A stretch of DNA of 64,000 bases. It comes from Phenylobacterium aquaticum (GTDB taxonomy: Bacteria; Pseudomonadota; Alphaproteobacteria; Caulobacterales; Caulobacteraceae). A model generated the notes under the pieces. That model was not told the DNA's origin. It ran no database searches and was given only the letters and a program-made list of their open reading frames with translations. The stretch lies in contig CANCJJ010000008.1 of NCBI GenBank assembly GCA_947378305.1, positions 26,987 to 90,986 on the forward strand. The letters run 5' to 3'. Shown here piece by piece: positions 9,198 to 18,811 of this stretch (its first letter is position 1; each line of letters begins with the position of its first letter). Position numbers and translations under genes: made by a program.

Positions 9198-10133
9198 ATG
9201 AAGATTGTGCGTGAGTGGAAATCCCTGCCTCCATCCGACCGCGGCGCTGCCGTGGCCCTTGGGAATTTCGACGGCGTGCACATGGGCCACCGCGCGGTGA
9301 TCAACCTCGCTGCACAAGCTGCCAAGACCCAGAACATTCCCTTGGGCGTCATCAGTTTCGCCCCTCATCCACGACGCATTTTCCAGCCAGACGCCCCGGC
9401 CTTTCAGCTCATGAGCCCCGACCAGTTGGCCCGCGCCCTGGCCCGGCTTGGCGTGGATATTTTCTATGTCCTGCCCTTTGACAGCGAAATGCGGAACCTC
9501 TCTGACCTGGATTTTGCCGACGAGGTTCTGCATGAGGGCCTGGGCGTTCGCCATGTGGCCGTGGGATTTGACATTTCCTTCGGCAAGGGCCGGACCGGCA
9601 GTCCTGAAAGCATGAAGCGCTATGGGGCCGAATTCGGGTTTGGCGTCTCGGTGGCCGAGGCTGTCGGCTCTGGGGGCGAAAAATATTCCTCCACAGGCGT
9701 TCGACAGGCCCTTCGCGACGGCCGCCCCCAGGATGCCGCCCGCATTCTGGGCCAGGGCTTTGCTCTGGAAGGCATGGTGGAACACGGCCGAAAGCTCGGC
9801 CGGACGCTTGGCTATCCGACAGCCAATGTGGCGCTTGGGGATTATGTCGTTCCGCGTTTTGGCGTTTATGCCACCCGAACCCGGCTTCCCGACGGGCGCA
9901 TATTGCCTGGCGTTGCCAATATCGGGGTCAATCCCACGGTCGACGGGGTGATTGCCCCGCGTCTGGAAGTCTGGCTCTTCGACTTCGACGAGGACATTTA
10001 CGATCAGGTGATCGAGACCGAGCTGGTCGCCTTCCTGAGGGACGAAGCCAGGTTCGACTCCCTGGAGGCCATGACGGAACAGATCATGGGGGATGCCCAA
10101 CAGGCCCGGCAATTGCTGCTGGGCCAGAGCTAG
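9198..10133 (+). CDS. ribF: Bifunctional riboflavin kinase / FAD synthetase
   Basis: A 311-residue RibF that phosphorylates riboflavin to FMN and adenylates FMN to FAD. The N-terminal FAD synthetase nucleotidyltransferase motif is LGNFDGVHMGHRAVI. The SSTGVRQALRDG segment comes from the same domain. The C-terminal riboflavin kinase domain begins around residue 187 with HGRKLGRTLGYPTANV and contains GVANIGVNPTVDG. The length is typical. It is translated closely after the MaoC gene and sits upstream of ileS and lspA, the common proteobacterial ribF-ileS-lspA order. Confidence 0.96.
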   Translation: MKIVREWKSLPPSDRGAAVALGNFDGVHMGHRAVINLAAQAAKTQNIPLGVISFAPHPRRIFQPDAPAFQLMSPDQLARALARLGVDIFYVLPFDSEMRNLSDLDFADEVLHEGLGVRHVAVGFDISFGKGRTGSPESMKRYGAEFGFGVSVAEAVGSGGEKYSSTGVRQALRDGRPQDAARILGQGFALEGMVEHGRKLGRTLGYPTANVALGDYVVPRFGVYATRTRLPDGRILPGVANIGVNPTVDGVIAPRLEVWLFDFDEDIYDQVIETELVAFLRDEARFDSLEAMTEQIMGDAQQARQLLLGQS

Positions 10134-10211
10134 GCCAGTGCTTGGGTTCCGCAATCCAGTCTGCTAAAGCCATAGCATGTTTAAGGTTCGGACGGTTTCG
10201 CGAATTATCCG

Positions 10212-10252
10212 CCCGGCGTGATGCGGCCGGAAGGTTTCCAGCGCACGCCGGG
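10212..10252 (+). promoter_or_regulatory. ileS leader hairpin with possible loop-to-Shine-Dalgarno pairing
   Basis: CCCGGCGTG (10212-10220) and CACGCCGGG (10244-10252) form a perfect 9-bp stem ending 41 bases before the ileS ATG. The loop contains TTTCCA (10235-10240), the exact complement of TGGAAA (10283-10288), which contains the ileS Shine-Dalgarno. A pseudoknot or alternative pairing could therefore hide the ribosome-binding site. The structure is inferred from sequence only. Confidence 0.45.
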
Positions 10253-10293
10253 TTTGCACCATCCCATTGTCCGAATATCCATTGGAAAGTCTC

Positions 10294-13200
10294 ATGGCCG
10301 ACGACGCCGAACACGCCTCGCGCGACTATCGCGAAACTGTCTTCCTTCCTGACACCCCCTTCCCCATGCGGGCCGGTTTGCCCGCCAAGGAACCGGAAAT
10401 CCTGAAGCAGTGGGGCGACCTTTACCACGACATCCGAAGGGTCCGGCAAGCCCAGGGCGCGCCCCTGTTCGTGCTGCATGATGGCCCCCCCTACGCCAAT
10501 GGCGCGATCCATATCGGTCATGCCCTGCAAAAGACCCTGAAGGATTTTGTCGTCCGCTCGCGGTTCGCCCTGGGGTTTGACGTCGACTATGTTCCAGGCT
10601 GGGACTGCCATGGCCTGCCGATTGAGTGGAAGATCGAAGAAGAATTACGCGCCCAGGGGCGGCGCAAGGACGAGGTATCCAAGGCAGAATTCCGCGAACG
10701 CTGCCGCGCCTATGCGGGCCAGTGGATCGATGTTCAACGCGACGGTTTCAAGCGGCTGGGAGTTCTGGGGGACTGGGAACACCGCTATGCGACCATGGAC
10801 TATCGCAGCGAGGCGGCGATTGTCGGCGAATTCCACAAGTTTGTGGTCTCGGGCCAGCTCTACAGGGGCTCGAAACCCGTCATGTGGAGCCCGGTGGAGC
10901 GCACGGCCCTGGCCGATGCCGAGGTTGAATATCATGACCATAACAGCCCGACCGTCTGGGTGAAGTTTCCGGTCCTGGAAGGCGCAGATGCGGCCCTGGG
11001 GGCGTATATTGTCATCTGGACCACCACGCCGTGGACCCTCCCGGCCAACCGGGCGATCAGCTACAACAAGGACATTGCCTATGGCCTTTATGAGGTCGAG
11101 GCCATGGAGGCCGGACTGGACTTCGAGCCCTGGGCCAAACCCGGTGATCGCCTGATCGTCGCCGACAAGCTGGCTGATGATGTCGCCAGGGCCGCCAAGA
11201 TCATCGCCTGGAAGCGTCTGGACGCCATCGACCCCGAGGGCATGGTTTGCGGCCACCCCCTGTCCAGCCTTGATGATCATTACAACTTCGCCGTTCCCCT
11301 GCTTGAGGGCGACCATGTCACGGATGATGCGGGCACGGGCTTTGTGCATACGGCACCGGGACACGGGGCTGACGACTATCTGGTCTGGCTGGCCCATGGC
11401 CATCGCGAAATTCCGGAAACCGTCGACCCGGACGGAGCCTATTATCCCCATGTGGCCCTGTTTGCCGGGCTGAAGGTTTTGGAAACCGAGGGCAAGAAGG
11501 TCGGCAAGTTCGGAACGGCCAATCCGGCGGTCATGGAGCGCCTGATCGAAGCCGGAACCCTCCTGGCCCGGGGACGGCTGGAACATTCCTATCCGCACTC
11601 CTGGCGATCCAAGGCTCCGGTCATATTCCGGAATACGCCCCAGTGGTTCATCCGCATGGACACCCCGATCGACACCGAACTGCACGGGGGCCGCACCCTG
11701 CGGGAGACCGCCCTGGAAGCGATTTCGGCGACGACCTTCTTTCCCGAAGCCGGACGCAACCGGATTCGCGCCATGGTCGAAGGCCGCCCCGACTGGCTGA
11801 TCAGCCGCCAGCGTGCCTGGGGTGCCCCCCTGGCCATGTTTGTCGACAAGGAAACCAACCAGCCCCTGGTCGATGCCACGGTCAACCAGAGGATCCTCGA
11901 CTTCATCGAGGCTGAAGGGGCAGATGCCTGGTTTACACGACCCGTCAGCGACTTCCTCGGTGAGCATGACCCGGAGCGGTTCGAGAAGGTCGAGGACATT
12001 CTGGACGTCTGGTTCGATTCCGGATCGACCCATGCCTTTACCCTTGAGAACCGCGCCAATACCCATTGGCCCGCCGACCTCTATCTTGAGGGCTCAGACC
12101 AGCATCGCGGCTGGTTCCAGTCCAGCCTGCTGGAAAGCTCCGGCACCCGGGGACGCGCGCCCTATGAGGCCGTCCTGACCCATGGCTTCACCGTCGATGA
12201 GAACGGCGAGAAGATGTCGAAGTCCAAGGGCAACACCCTGGACCCCCAGAGCGTGATCAAGGAGTCAGGGGCGGAAATCCTGCGCCTCTGGGCCTCCATG
12301 GTCGACTATTCAGAGGACCAGAAGATCGGCAAGACCATCCTGGCCACCACCACGGATGCCTATCGCAAGCTGCGCAATACCGTGCGCTACCTGCTGGGGG
12401 CCCTGGCAGGCTTTGAGGATGCCGAGCGCGTCGACATCGCCGACATGCCGCCCCTGGAGCGCTACATACTGCATCGCCTGCATGTTCTGGATGGCCAGGT
12501 TCGCTTGGCTTACAAGGATTTCCAGTTCCAGGATGTCAGCCGGCCGATCACGGAGTTCTGCCAGAACGACCTGTCATCCCTGTTCTTCGACATTCGCCGG
12601 GACGCCCTCTATTGCGATCGCCCCGACAGCCTGCGCCGCAGAGCTGCGCGCACGGTGATGGATGCCGTCTTCGAGCGCCTGACCATCTGGCTGGCCCCCC
12701 TGATCCCCTTCACCATGGAAGAGGCCTGGACGACCCGGTTCCCCGACCGGACGTCAAACTGCCTGCGGACCTTCCCGGAAACACCCGCAAGCTGGGCCAA
12801 TCCTGCGGAGGCGGCACGCTGGGCGCAGATCCAGACCGTGACCTCCGTGGTCACCGGAGCCCTCGAAGTCGAGCGCCGGGAAAAGCGCATGGGCGCGGCT
12901 CTTGAAGCGGCCCCCCGGGTGCATCTGGACGATCCGGACCTGGCCAGGGCTTTTGACGGCCTCGACGCCGCCGAGGTCTTCCGTACCAGCCAGGCGACCA
13001 TCATGATCGGCAAAGGGCCTGAAATGGCCTTCCGGCTGGCCGAGCAGCCCTCAATCACCGTTGAGCCCCTGCGGGCCGAGGGACAAAAGTGCGCCCGATC
13101 CTGGCGTATCTTGCCAGAGGTCGGGACAGATCCCCGCTACCCTGATCTGGCCTTGCGCGACGCCGATGCGGTTGCCGTCTGGGATGCGGCCCGTGTCTAA
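10294..13200 (+). CDS. ileS: Isoleucyl-tRNA synthetase
   Basis: A 968-residue class Ia synthetase charging tRNA-Ile. The HIGH motif is in PYANGAIHIGHALQKTLKD (about residues 66-84) and the KMSKS motif is in ENGEKMSKSKGNTLDP (about 637-652). The CP1 editing region contains WTTTPWTLPANRA and DDAGTGFVHTAPGHGADDY. The ATG at 10294 (MADDAEH) has GGAAAG seven bases before it; an in-frame TTG at 10267 is less likely. The last 17 bases overlap lspA. The C-terminus lacks an obvious cysteine zinc knuckle. Confidence 0.97.
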   Translation: MADDAEHASRDYRETVFLPDTPFPMRAGLPAKEPEILKQWGDLYHDIRRVRQAQGAPLFVLHDGPPYANGAIHIGHALQKTLKDFVVRSRFALGFDVDYVPGWDCHGLPIEWKIEEELRAQGRRKDEVSKAEFRERCRAYAGQWIDVQRDGFKRLGVLGDWEHRYATMDYRSEAAIVGEFHKFVVSGQLYRGSKPVMWSPVERTALADAEVEYHDHNSPTVWVKFPVLEGADAALGAYIVIWTTTPWTLPANRAISYNKDIAYGLYEVEAMEAGLDFEPWAKPGDRLIVADKLADDVARAAKIIAWKRLDAIDPEGMVCGHPLSSLDDHYNFAVPLLEGDHVTDDAGTGFVHTAPGHGADDYLVWLAHGHREIPETVDPDGAYYPHVALFAGLKVLETEGKKVGKFGTANPAVMERLIEAGTLLARGRLEHSYPHSWRSKAPVIFRNTPQWFIRMDTPIDTELHGGRTLRETALEAISATTFFPEAGRNRIRAMVEGRPDWLISRQRAWGAPLAMFVDKETNQPLVDATVNQRILDFIEAEGADAWFTRPVSDFLGEHDPERFEKVEDILDVWFDSGSTHAFTLENRANTHWPADLYLEGSDQHRGWFQSSLLESSGTRGRAPYEAVLTHGFTVDENGEKMSKSKGNTLDPQSVIKESGAEILRLWASMVDYSEDQKIGKTILATTTDAYRKLRNTVRYLLGALAGFEDAERVDIADMPPLERYILHRLHVLDGQVRLAYKDFQFQDVSRPITEFCQNDLSSLFFDIRRDALYCDRPDSLRRRAARTVMDAVFERLTIWLAPLIPFTMEEAWTTRFPDRTSNCLRTFPETPASWANPAEAARWAQIQTVTSVVTGALEVERREKRMGAALEAAPRVHLDDPDLARAFDGLDAAEVFRTSQATIMIGKGPEMAFRLAEQPSITVEPLRAEGQKCARSWRILPEVGTDPRYPDLALRDADAVAVWDAARV

Positions 13201-13693
13201 GGGCCCGGTTGTCTCGCGACTGGGTAGTGCGGCCCTGGGGCTGGCGGGTCTGGTCACTGGGCTGGATCAGCTCTCCAAGGCCTGGGTGCTCTACAGCTTG
13301 AACCTGCCCTATGTGCAAAGCGTGCCCTTCTTCGGTCCGGTGCACCTGACCATGGTCTGGAACCGGGGGATTAGCTACGGCTTCATCCAGGCACAGAACG
13401 ATCTCACCCGCTGGCTACTGACCGGCTTCTCCCTGGCGGTTGCAGCCGCACTGGCGGTCTGGGTCTCGAACACGACCCGCCGGACCATGGCTCTCAGCCT
13501 TGGTCTGGTCATAGGTGGTGCCATTGGCAATGCGATTGACCGCATGAGGTTCGGCGCTGTGGTCGATTTCATCGATGTCAGCGCGCTCATGTTCCCCTGG
13601 GTTTTCAACCTGGCCGATAGCGCCATCAGCCTTGGGGTCGTGCTTCTGCTGATCGATTCCATGGTCCAGGGCAGCAATTCAAAGCCACGATAA
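13184..13693 (+). CDS. lspA: Signal peptidase II (lipoprotein signal peptidase)
   Basis: A 169-residue inner-membrane aspartic protease that cleaves prolipoprotein signal peptides. It has four predicted helices. The catalytic aspartates are in GAIGNAIDRMRFGAVVDFID and FNLADSAIS, the two LspA signature blocks. The ATG at 13184 overlaps the end of ileS by 17 bases, a common ileS-lspA coupling. The downstream gene encodes a lipoprotein that would be a substrate. This start gives the basic tail MRPVSKGPVVSR before helix 1. Confidence 0.94.
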   Translation: MRPVSKGPVVSRLGSAALGLAGLVTGLDQLSKAWVLYSLNLPYVQSVPFFGPVHLTMVWNRGISYGFIQAQNDLTRWLLTGFSLAVAAALAVWVSNTTRRTMALSLGLVIGGAIGNAIDRMRFGAVVDFIDVSALMFPWVFNLADSAISLGVVLLLIDSMVQGSNSKPR

Positions 13694-13789
13694 GCAAGCC
13701 GACCGGAAAGCGCGTTGGCGGACCCTTCCGTTTGCGCTATCTGATTATCCAGACGACGCCGGGGGCGGCAAATAGGAGCCTGAGTGTTC

Positions 13790-14347
13790 ATGCGACTGAA
13801 CCAAGTGATCATTGCGACCGCCCTGCTTGGCGCTGCCAGCCTGACCGGCTGCGCCTCTGGCCGTGAGGCCCTGGGGATGAGCAAGGTGACCCCCGACGAA
13901 TTCCGGGTCGTGGCCAAGGCCCCCCTGGTGGTCCCGCCGGACTTTGCCCTCCGTCCGCCGGCACCCGGCGAGCCGCGCCCCCAGGAACTGCAGCCTGAAA
14001 GCGCAGCCCGCACGGCCCTGATTGGACGCTATAATTCCGAAACCCGCTCTGACGGTGAGCGCCTCTTGATTGCCAAGACCGGGGCCGACAAGGCCGATCC
14101 CCTGGTCCGCTTTGTAATCGATGACGAGACCGGGGACCTGGCGCACAAGGACAAGTCCTTTGCGGATACGGTCATGTTCTGGAAGAAGGACAATGCCAAG
14201 GCGGCGAATGCCAACAAGGCATCCGATTCGGCGGCGGAACCGATTGATGCCCCCAGTGAAGAGGCTCGTATCAAGGCCCTGGTCGGCACAAAGCCTGTGA
14301 TTATCGCGCGCGAAAAGCCCAGCAAGATCAAGCTGCCTGGCCTCTAG
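13790..14347 (+). CDS. DUF3035-like lipoprotein
   Basis: A 185-residue predicted lipoprotein. The signal peptide RLNQVIIATALLGAAS is followed by lipobox LTGC, with the lipidated Cys near residue 21. The mature part has the FRVVAKAPLVVPPDFALRPP segment typical of the alphaproteobacterial DUF3035 family, which usually follows lspA. AGGAG at 13774-13778 serves either this ATG or a GTG two codons upstream at 13784. Function unknown; the envelope location is inferred. Confidence 0.85.
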   Translation: MRLNQVIIATALLGAASLTGCASGREALGMSKVTPDEFRVVAKAPLVVPPDFALRPPAPGEPRPQELQPESAARTALIGRYNSETRSDGERLLIAKTGADKADPLVRFVIDDETGDLAHKDKSFADTVMFWKKDNAKAANANKASDSAAEPIDAPSEEARIKALVGTKPVIIAREKPSKIKLPGL

Positions 14348-14377
14348 AGCCGGGTGAGGCCCCGAGGGAACAGGGGG

Positions 14378-15319
14378 CTATTCAATCGCATAGCCTGCGG
14401 CTTTTAGCCGTTCCAGAACCCCATCCTCGGCCAGAAGGGTGCGCAGCGGCACCAGGGCTATGGCGTGGCCTGGCGACTTCAAGGCGGTCGAAATCTGGGC
14501 AATTTCGTCGCGCTTAACGCGCTCGAAAAACGCAGCGGCACCGGGTGTAACTGCCAGGCATTTCTCATAGGTTCTCTCGGCGGCCAGGGCACTTGCCACA
14601 TCCCCTTCAGCCCAGGCCCGGGAGGCGGCCAAAATGCTCTCAGGACCCGATGTGGCTTCTTCAATCGCCACATCTAGGCAGGTCCGTCCCGCGCCGGGTG
14701 AGGTCTTGACGATGGCCCCCAGCAAGGGACCCACCTCATAGGACTTCTGGACGACCTTGACCCCGTCACGACGGGCCAGCAGACCAATCAGCTTTGCCGG
14801 ATCATTGGCGGTCAGCTGGCGATATTCCCGAAAGTCGTTAATCAGCATGAGCCCCGCCGCCAGGGGGTGTGACACCTTGTAATGCTCGGCGGGCTGACCA
14901 ACCGCCTGACGGGCTGCGACAAACCGGGCCTGGGTGGCTGGGTCCAGCCCTGCCTCAAAGGGCCTGCTGCTCCGCAGGCGCAAATATCCAAGGGCGGCCC
15001 CGGGTGCCCCCAAGAGGCTCACACTTATCGAATTGAAGGGCAGGATGACCTCATTGGCCCCGGCCAGATAGTGCGCAAATCGGGCCTGGTCCCAGACTTG
15101 CCGCCTTGGAGCCAGGGAAGGCACACCAAGAACATAAACCGTCGAATCGCCATCCGAGACCTTCCAGAAGACCGGGCCTGGATAGCGGGCCGTCACGACC
15201 AATTCTTCGACGATCTTGGCATCAGGGTCGGCCGCCGCGGGCGCGAGTGGCACCTGGGCCTCGGCGACCTGGGCCAGGCTGAGGCTCAAGAGCCCCACCA
15301 GGGCGAGCACGCACTTCAT
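14378..15319 (-). CDS. TraB/GumN-like secreted protein lacking the GxxH motifs
   Basis: A 313-residue exported protein with signal peptide [21 protein letters not shown]. It aligns by eye with TraB/GumN (Tiki-like) proteins: an early strand DSTVYVLG, a helical middle, and a C-terminal [12 protein letters not shown] block. The two GxxH metal motifs expected of the family read GVPS and LVPL here, so it is probably not an active metalloprotease. GGAGG ten bases before the ATG supports the start at 15319 rather than a longer upstream frame. It is divergent from mutL. Confidence 0.65.
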   Translation of the reverse strand: MKCVLALVGLLSLSLAQVAEAQVPLAPAAADPDAKIVEELVVTARYPGPVFWKVSDGDSTVYVLGVPSLAPRRQVWDQARFAHYLAGANEVILPFNSISVSLLGAPGAALGYLRLRSSRPFEAGLDPATQARFVAARQAVGQPAEHYKVSHPLAAGLMLINDFREYRQLTANDPAKLIGLLARRDGVKVVQKSYEVGPLLGAIVKTSPGAGRTCLDVAIEEATSGPESILAASRAWAEGDVASALAAERTYEKCLAVTPGAAAFFERVKRDEIAQISTALKSPGHAIALVPLRTLLAEDGVLERLKAAGYAIE

Positions 15320-15369
15320 TGTCGAGCCTCCGAACCCAAGGATACCAAGACTATCCGACGAACGCCGGC

Positions 15370-15426
15370 GATTCCATGACCTGAATCGGGTGTTTGCCCG
15401 GCCAATCCTGCGCCGCGTCCGGAATC
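15370..15426 (+). promoter_or_regulatory. Cluster of three GANTC (CcrM) sites upstream of mutL
   Basis: GATTC at 15370-15374, GAATC at 15383-15387 and GAATC at 15422-15426 lie in the 142-bp divergent gap before mutL. The last two are in a repeated GAATCGGGT motif 39 bases apart. In Caulobacterales GANTC is methylated by CcrM and read by GcrA at cell-cycle promoters. The role here is inferred. Confidence 0.5.
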
Positions 15427-15461
15427 GGGTTAGGCTGGTGTTCCGCAATCGCCGAGGCCCC

Positions 15462-17294
15462 ATGCCCATTCGTCGCCTCCCCCTCGAGACCGTCAACCGC
15501 ATTGCTGCGGGAGAGGTGGTCGAACGTCCGGCCAGTGCCGTCAAGGAACTGGTGGAAAATGCCCTGGATGCCGGAGCCCGGGTCCTGGAGATTCAGGCCG
15601 ATGGCGGGGGACTTACCCGGATTTTGGTGGCCGATGACGGGTCTGGCCTGTCCGCCGACGATCTTGCCCTGGCCGTCGAGCGGCATGCCACGTCAAAGCT
15701 GGGTCCGGACTCTGCGGGCGACTATGACCTCCTGAACATTTCGACCCTGGGATTTCGGGGAGAGGCCCTGCCCTCGATTGGCTCCGTGGCCCGCCTGTCC
15801 ATTACTGCCCGCGTCGCCGGGGACGCCGAGGCCCATGTGATTCGCGTGGACGGTGGCAGGGTAGACCCCGTCGCCCCGGCGGCCTTTCCCGGTCCCCATG
15901 GTGCCCGGGTCGAAATCCGCGACCTTTTCTATGCGACCCCGGCCCGCCTGAAGTTCATGAAGAGCGAGCGCACCGAGGCCATGGCCATTGCCGAGGAGAT
16001 CAAGCGCCAGGCCATGGCGCATGAGGCGGTCAGCTTTACCCTGGATATCGACGGGCGACGTATCTTGCGCCTGCCTGCTGAGGCCGCAGGTCCCGAGGGC
16101 CGATTGGCCCGGCTGTCGGCCATTATGGGCCGGGACTTCGCCCAGAATGCCCTGGCGGTTGACTATGAACGCGAGGGTGTCCGCCTGACCGGCTTTGCGG
16201 GCCTGCCCACCTTTAACCGGGGAAATTCGGCGCACCAGTATCTGTTCGTCAATGGCCGCCCCGTGCGGGATCGGTTGCTTCAGGGGGCCTTGCGCGGGGC
16301 CTATGCGGACTTTCTGGCCCGGGACCGACATCCCCTCACGGCCCTTTACCTCGAGGTCAGCCCCGCCCTGGTCGATGTCAATGTTCACCCCGCCAAGACC
16401 GAAGTGCGCTTTCGGGACCCAAGCCTGGTTCGGGGCCTGATCGTAGGCGGACTGCGCCATGCCCTGGCCGGGGCCGGACACCGGGCCTCCACCACGGCGG
16501 CCGACGACGCCATGAGTCACTTCCGCCCCGGCTTTTCTGGCTATTCTCCTCCCCGGGCCGAGGGGTTTTCGGCCTGGACCATGGGCGGATGGCAGGCCAA
16601 TGCGCCCCAGACCCTGCCGGGCCTGACCGATGTCTCCGCCCGAGCAGAAGATCTGGTCCAGACGGGTATGGCCGAGCCCGGCGCAACCGGCCCTGCGCCC
16701 TTTGATCCCGTCGACTTCCCCCTGGGTGCGGCCCGTGCCCAGGTACATGAGACCTATATCGTGGCCCAGACCCGCGACGGCATGATCGTCGTCGATCAAC
16801 ATGCGGCCCATGAGCGGCTGGTCTATGAACGCATGAAGGCGGAAATGGCCGAAGGCGGTGTGGCACGCCAGGTCCTGCTCCTGCCCGAAGTGGTCGAACT
16901 CGATCCCGCAGAGGCCGACCGGGTGATTGCCCGGGCTGAGGAATTACGGGGTCTGGGCCTGGTGGTCGAACCCTTTGGTCCCGGCGCGATCCTGGTGCGT
17001 GAGACCCCGGCCCTCCTGGGCGAGACCGATGTTCAGGGCCTCGTGCGCGACATTGCGGACGACCTGGCGGAAAACGGTCAGGCCCTGGCCCTCAAGGAGC
17101 GGCTGGAGGAGGTGTGTTCGACCATGGCCTGTCACGGGTCCGTCCGGGCCGGTCGCAGGCTCACAGCCCCGGAAATGAACGCCCTGCTGCGCCAGATGGA
17201 GGCGACCCCGCATTCCGGTCAGTGCAATCATGGCCGCCCCACCTATGTGGAGCTCAAACTGGCCGACATCGAACGGCTGTTTGGGCGAAGATAG
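15462..17294 (+). CDS. mutL: DNA mismatch repair endonuclease MutL
   Basis: A 610-residue MutL. The N-terminal GHKL ATPase carries [28 protein letters not shown] and [13 protein letters not shown]. The C-terminal dimerisation/endonuclease domain has [12 protein letters not shown] (about residue 445), [14 protein letters not shown] (about 588) and the terminal FGRR. Together these match the metal-binding endonuclease motifs of MutL in bacteria without MutH, so it should nick the daughter strand. The ATG at 15462 fits the family start MPIRRLP; a longer frame from 15216 runs antisense through the neighbouring gene. GANTC sites precede it. Confidence 0.96.
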   Translation: MPIRRLPLETVNRIAAGEVVERPASAVKELVENALDAGARVLEIQADGGGLTRILVADDGSGLSADDLALAVERHATSKLGPDSAGDYDLLNISTLGFRGEALPSIGSVARLSITARVAGDAEAHVIRVDGGRVDPVAPAAFPGPHGARVEIRDLFYATPARLKFMKSERTEAMAIAEEIKRQAMAHEAVSFTLDIDGRRILRLPAEAAGPEGRLARLSAIMGRDFAQNALAVDYEREGVRLTGFAGLPTFNRGNSAHQYLFVNGRPVRDRLLQGALRGAYADFLARDRHPLTALYLEVSPALVDVNVHPAKTEVRFRDPSLVRGLIVGGLRHALAGAGHRASTTAADDAMSHFRPGFSGYSPPRAEGFSAWTMGGWQANAPQTLPGLTDVSARAEDLVQTGMAEPGATGPAPFDPVDFPLGAARAQVHETYIVAQTRDGMIVVDQHAAHERLVYERMKAEMAEGGVARQVLLLPEVVELDPAEADRVIARAEELRGLGLVVEPFGPGAILVRETPALLGETDVQGLVRDIADDLAENGQALALKERLEEVCSTMACHGSVRAGRRLTAPEMNALLRQMEATPHSGQCNHGRPTYVELKLADIERLFGRR

Positions 17295-17296
17295 GC

Positions 17297-18076
17297 TCAG
17301 GTCTTGTCGAGGGACTGGCGGGCAAAGGCGTTCATGGCTTCCGCCAGATAATCCGTCAGGCCGGTTGCCCGGGCCTCATAGCGGGCGCGGAAGTCGGCAT
17401 GGTCCTGATAGAGATGCGCCAGCCCCCGGAAGGCATCGGCGGTCGGCGGGGCCTTCCAGTGTCTCGCCACCCAGGTATGAAGTCGCCGGGTAAGGTCCTG
17501 CACATGACTCGAGTCCGCAGGCAGGCCAAAGGCCAGGCCTTCAGCAAACCCGGCTTCAAGGGACTCAAGCTCCGCCTGAGCCCCATCGAAATCTCCCTGC
17601 CCCCAGGTCGCCAGGGTCTTTTGGGACGCCTCGATCTGGCCCTGCATGCCGGGACCATAGCGCTGTACTAGATCGGCTTTATGGCGGGCTTGTTTGGCGG
17701 GATCAAAGCCCCGGTACATGGCCTTGGGTTTCATGGTGAGGTTTCCGTCCAGGGTTGTGAGGGTGAGATCCAGGGTCTTGATCAGGTCCCGATAGCGCGA
17801 AATCTCGCCGACGAGTCGGGCCCTGTGACGCCGCAAGGCGTCTGAAAGCTCAAAGTCCGAAGCGTCAAGGATCTGGCGAATTTCCTCCAGCCCCAGACCG
17901 AGTTCGCGATGAAACAGGATTTGCTGGAGACGAAGTCGTTCCGCCTGGCCGTAATAGCGATATCCATTCTGGCCCACATGTTCGGGCTTCAGCAGTCCAA
18001 TCTCGTCATAATGATGCAGTGTCCGGACACTGACTCCCGAAGCCTTGGCCAATTCACTAACGGTCAGGTCACTCAT
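17297..18076 (-). CDS. MerR-family regulator with TipAS-type effector domain
   Basis: A 259-residue transcription factor. The N-terminal MerR winged helix (TVSELAKASGVSVRTLHHYD...EIGLL, then the FHRELGLGLEEIRQIL segment) is followed by a coiled coil and a C-terminal TipAS-like ligand domain (RGFDPAKQARHK...ATWGQGDFDGAQAE...HTWVARHW). TipAL-type proteins sense thiopeptides or other drugs and activate their own promoter. The start at 18076 (MSDLTVS) is chosen because GGGAG is well spaced from it; an ATG two codons earlier is almost on top of that site. It is convergent with mutL (2 bases apart). Confidence 0.88.
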   Translation of the reverse strand: MSDLTVSELAKASGVSVRTLHHYDEIGLLKPEHVGQNGYRYYGQAERLRLQQILFHRELGLGLEEIRQILDASDFELSDALRRHRARLVGEISRYRDLIKTLDLTLTTLDGNLTMKPKAMYRGFDPAKQARHKADLVQRYGPGMQGQIEASQKTLATWGQGDFDGAQAELESLEAGFAEGLAFGLPADSSHVQDLTRRLHTWVARHWKAPPTADAFRGLAHLYQDHADFRARYEARATGLTDYLAEAMNAFARQSLDKT

Positions 18077-18128
18077 GGTCATGCTCCCGGTTGATCTTTG
18101 GACCTTCAGGGATCACCCAGGGTGAGGG

Positions 18129-18710
18129 TCAAGCACCTTTTGCAGGGCCCGACCAGCGCAGGAAATGGACCCGGGCCACACCATAGTCCCGCACATCCAG
18201 CACCTCGAAGTCCGGCACGGAAACCGGGGGTTCGCTGGTCGCCCGCTCAAGGACGACAATGGCCTCAAGGGTGAGCCAGCCGCCCTCGGCCAGACCCTTC
18301 AGCGCCAGTTCACCCAGACCCTTGCTATAGGGCGGGTCGACAAAGGCCAGATCGAAGGCCGGGCCATCGCCGCCGGGGCGAGTTCCCAGGTCTGTGGCAT
18401 CCCGGCGATGGATACGGGTCTTGCCGAAGAGGTTCAACCCATCGACATTTTGCCGGATGGCCCCGCGGGCGGCCTCGTCATTTTCGACAAACAGACAAAA
18501 AGCCGCCCCTCTGGACAGGGCCTCAAACCCAAGGGCCCCTGAGCCTGCAAAGAGATCGATGACGCGCGCCGTGGCAAGGTCCGGAGCCCAGGCTGCGTGC
18601 TCCAAAATATTGAAAATAGCCTGACGCGCCCGGTCGGAGGTCGGTCGGGTCCCCTCACCGGGCGGGGTGGTCAGGGTCCGGCCCCGAAAACTGCCTGAAA
18701 CAATGCGCAT
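18129..18710 (-). CDS. rsmD: 16S rRNA (guanine(966)-N2)-methyltransferase
   Basis: A 193-residue SAM-dependent methyltransferase. The start MRIVSGSFRGRTL and RPTSDRARQAIFNIL are typical of RsmD. The SAM motif is VIDLFAGSGALGFEALSRGA, and the catalytic motif FVDPPY corresponds to the N6/N2-type (D/N)PPY. It methylates G966 of 16S rRNA during 30S assembly. It lies about 100 bases downstream of rluB on the same strand, so both RNA-modification genes may be co-transcribed. The start at 18710 trims a longer upstream frame to the family N-terminus. Confidence 0.94.
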   Translation of the reverse strand: MRIVSGSFRGRTLTTPPGEGTRPTSDRARQAIFNILEHAAWAPDLATARVIDLFAGSGALGFEALSRGAAFCLFVENDEAARGAIRQNVDGLNLFGKTRIHRRDATDLGTRPGGDGPAFDLAFVDPPYSKGLGELALKGLAEGGWLTLEAIVVLERATSEPPVSVPDFEVLDVRDYGVARVHFLRWSGPAKGA

Positions 18711-18811
18711 GACGTGCCTGATCTTGCCCAAGACGGAGGGAGCTAGGCTCCATGTAGACGAAGGGTGATGACCCGGGAGCGCGGCCAAGGCAAGTCCATG
18801 GCACCGACGAT

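Noticed and set aside
10645..12066. A 473-codon frame antisense to ileS
   Set aside because: The plus strand encodes an unmistakable synthetase; the antisense frame has no start signals or motifs.
15693..16811. A long antisense frame inside mutL
   Set aside because: Composition is typical of antisense to GC-rich coding DNA, and mutL motifs are complete on the plus strand.
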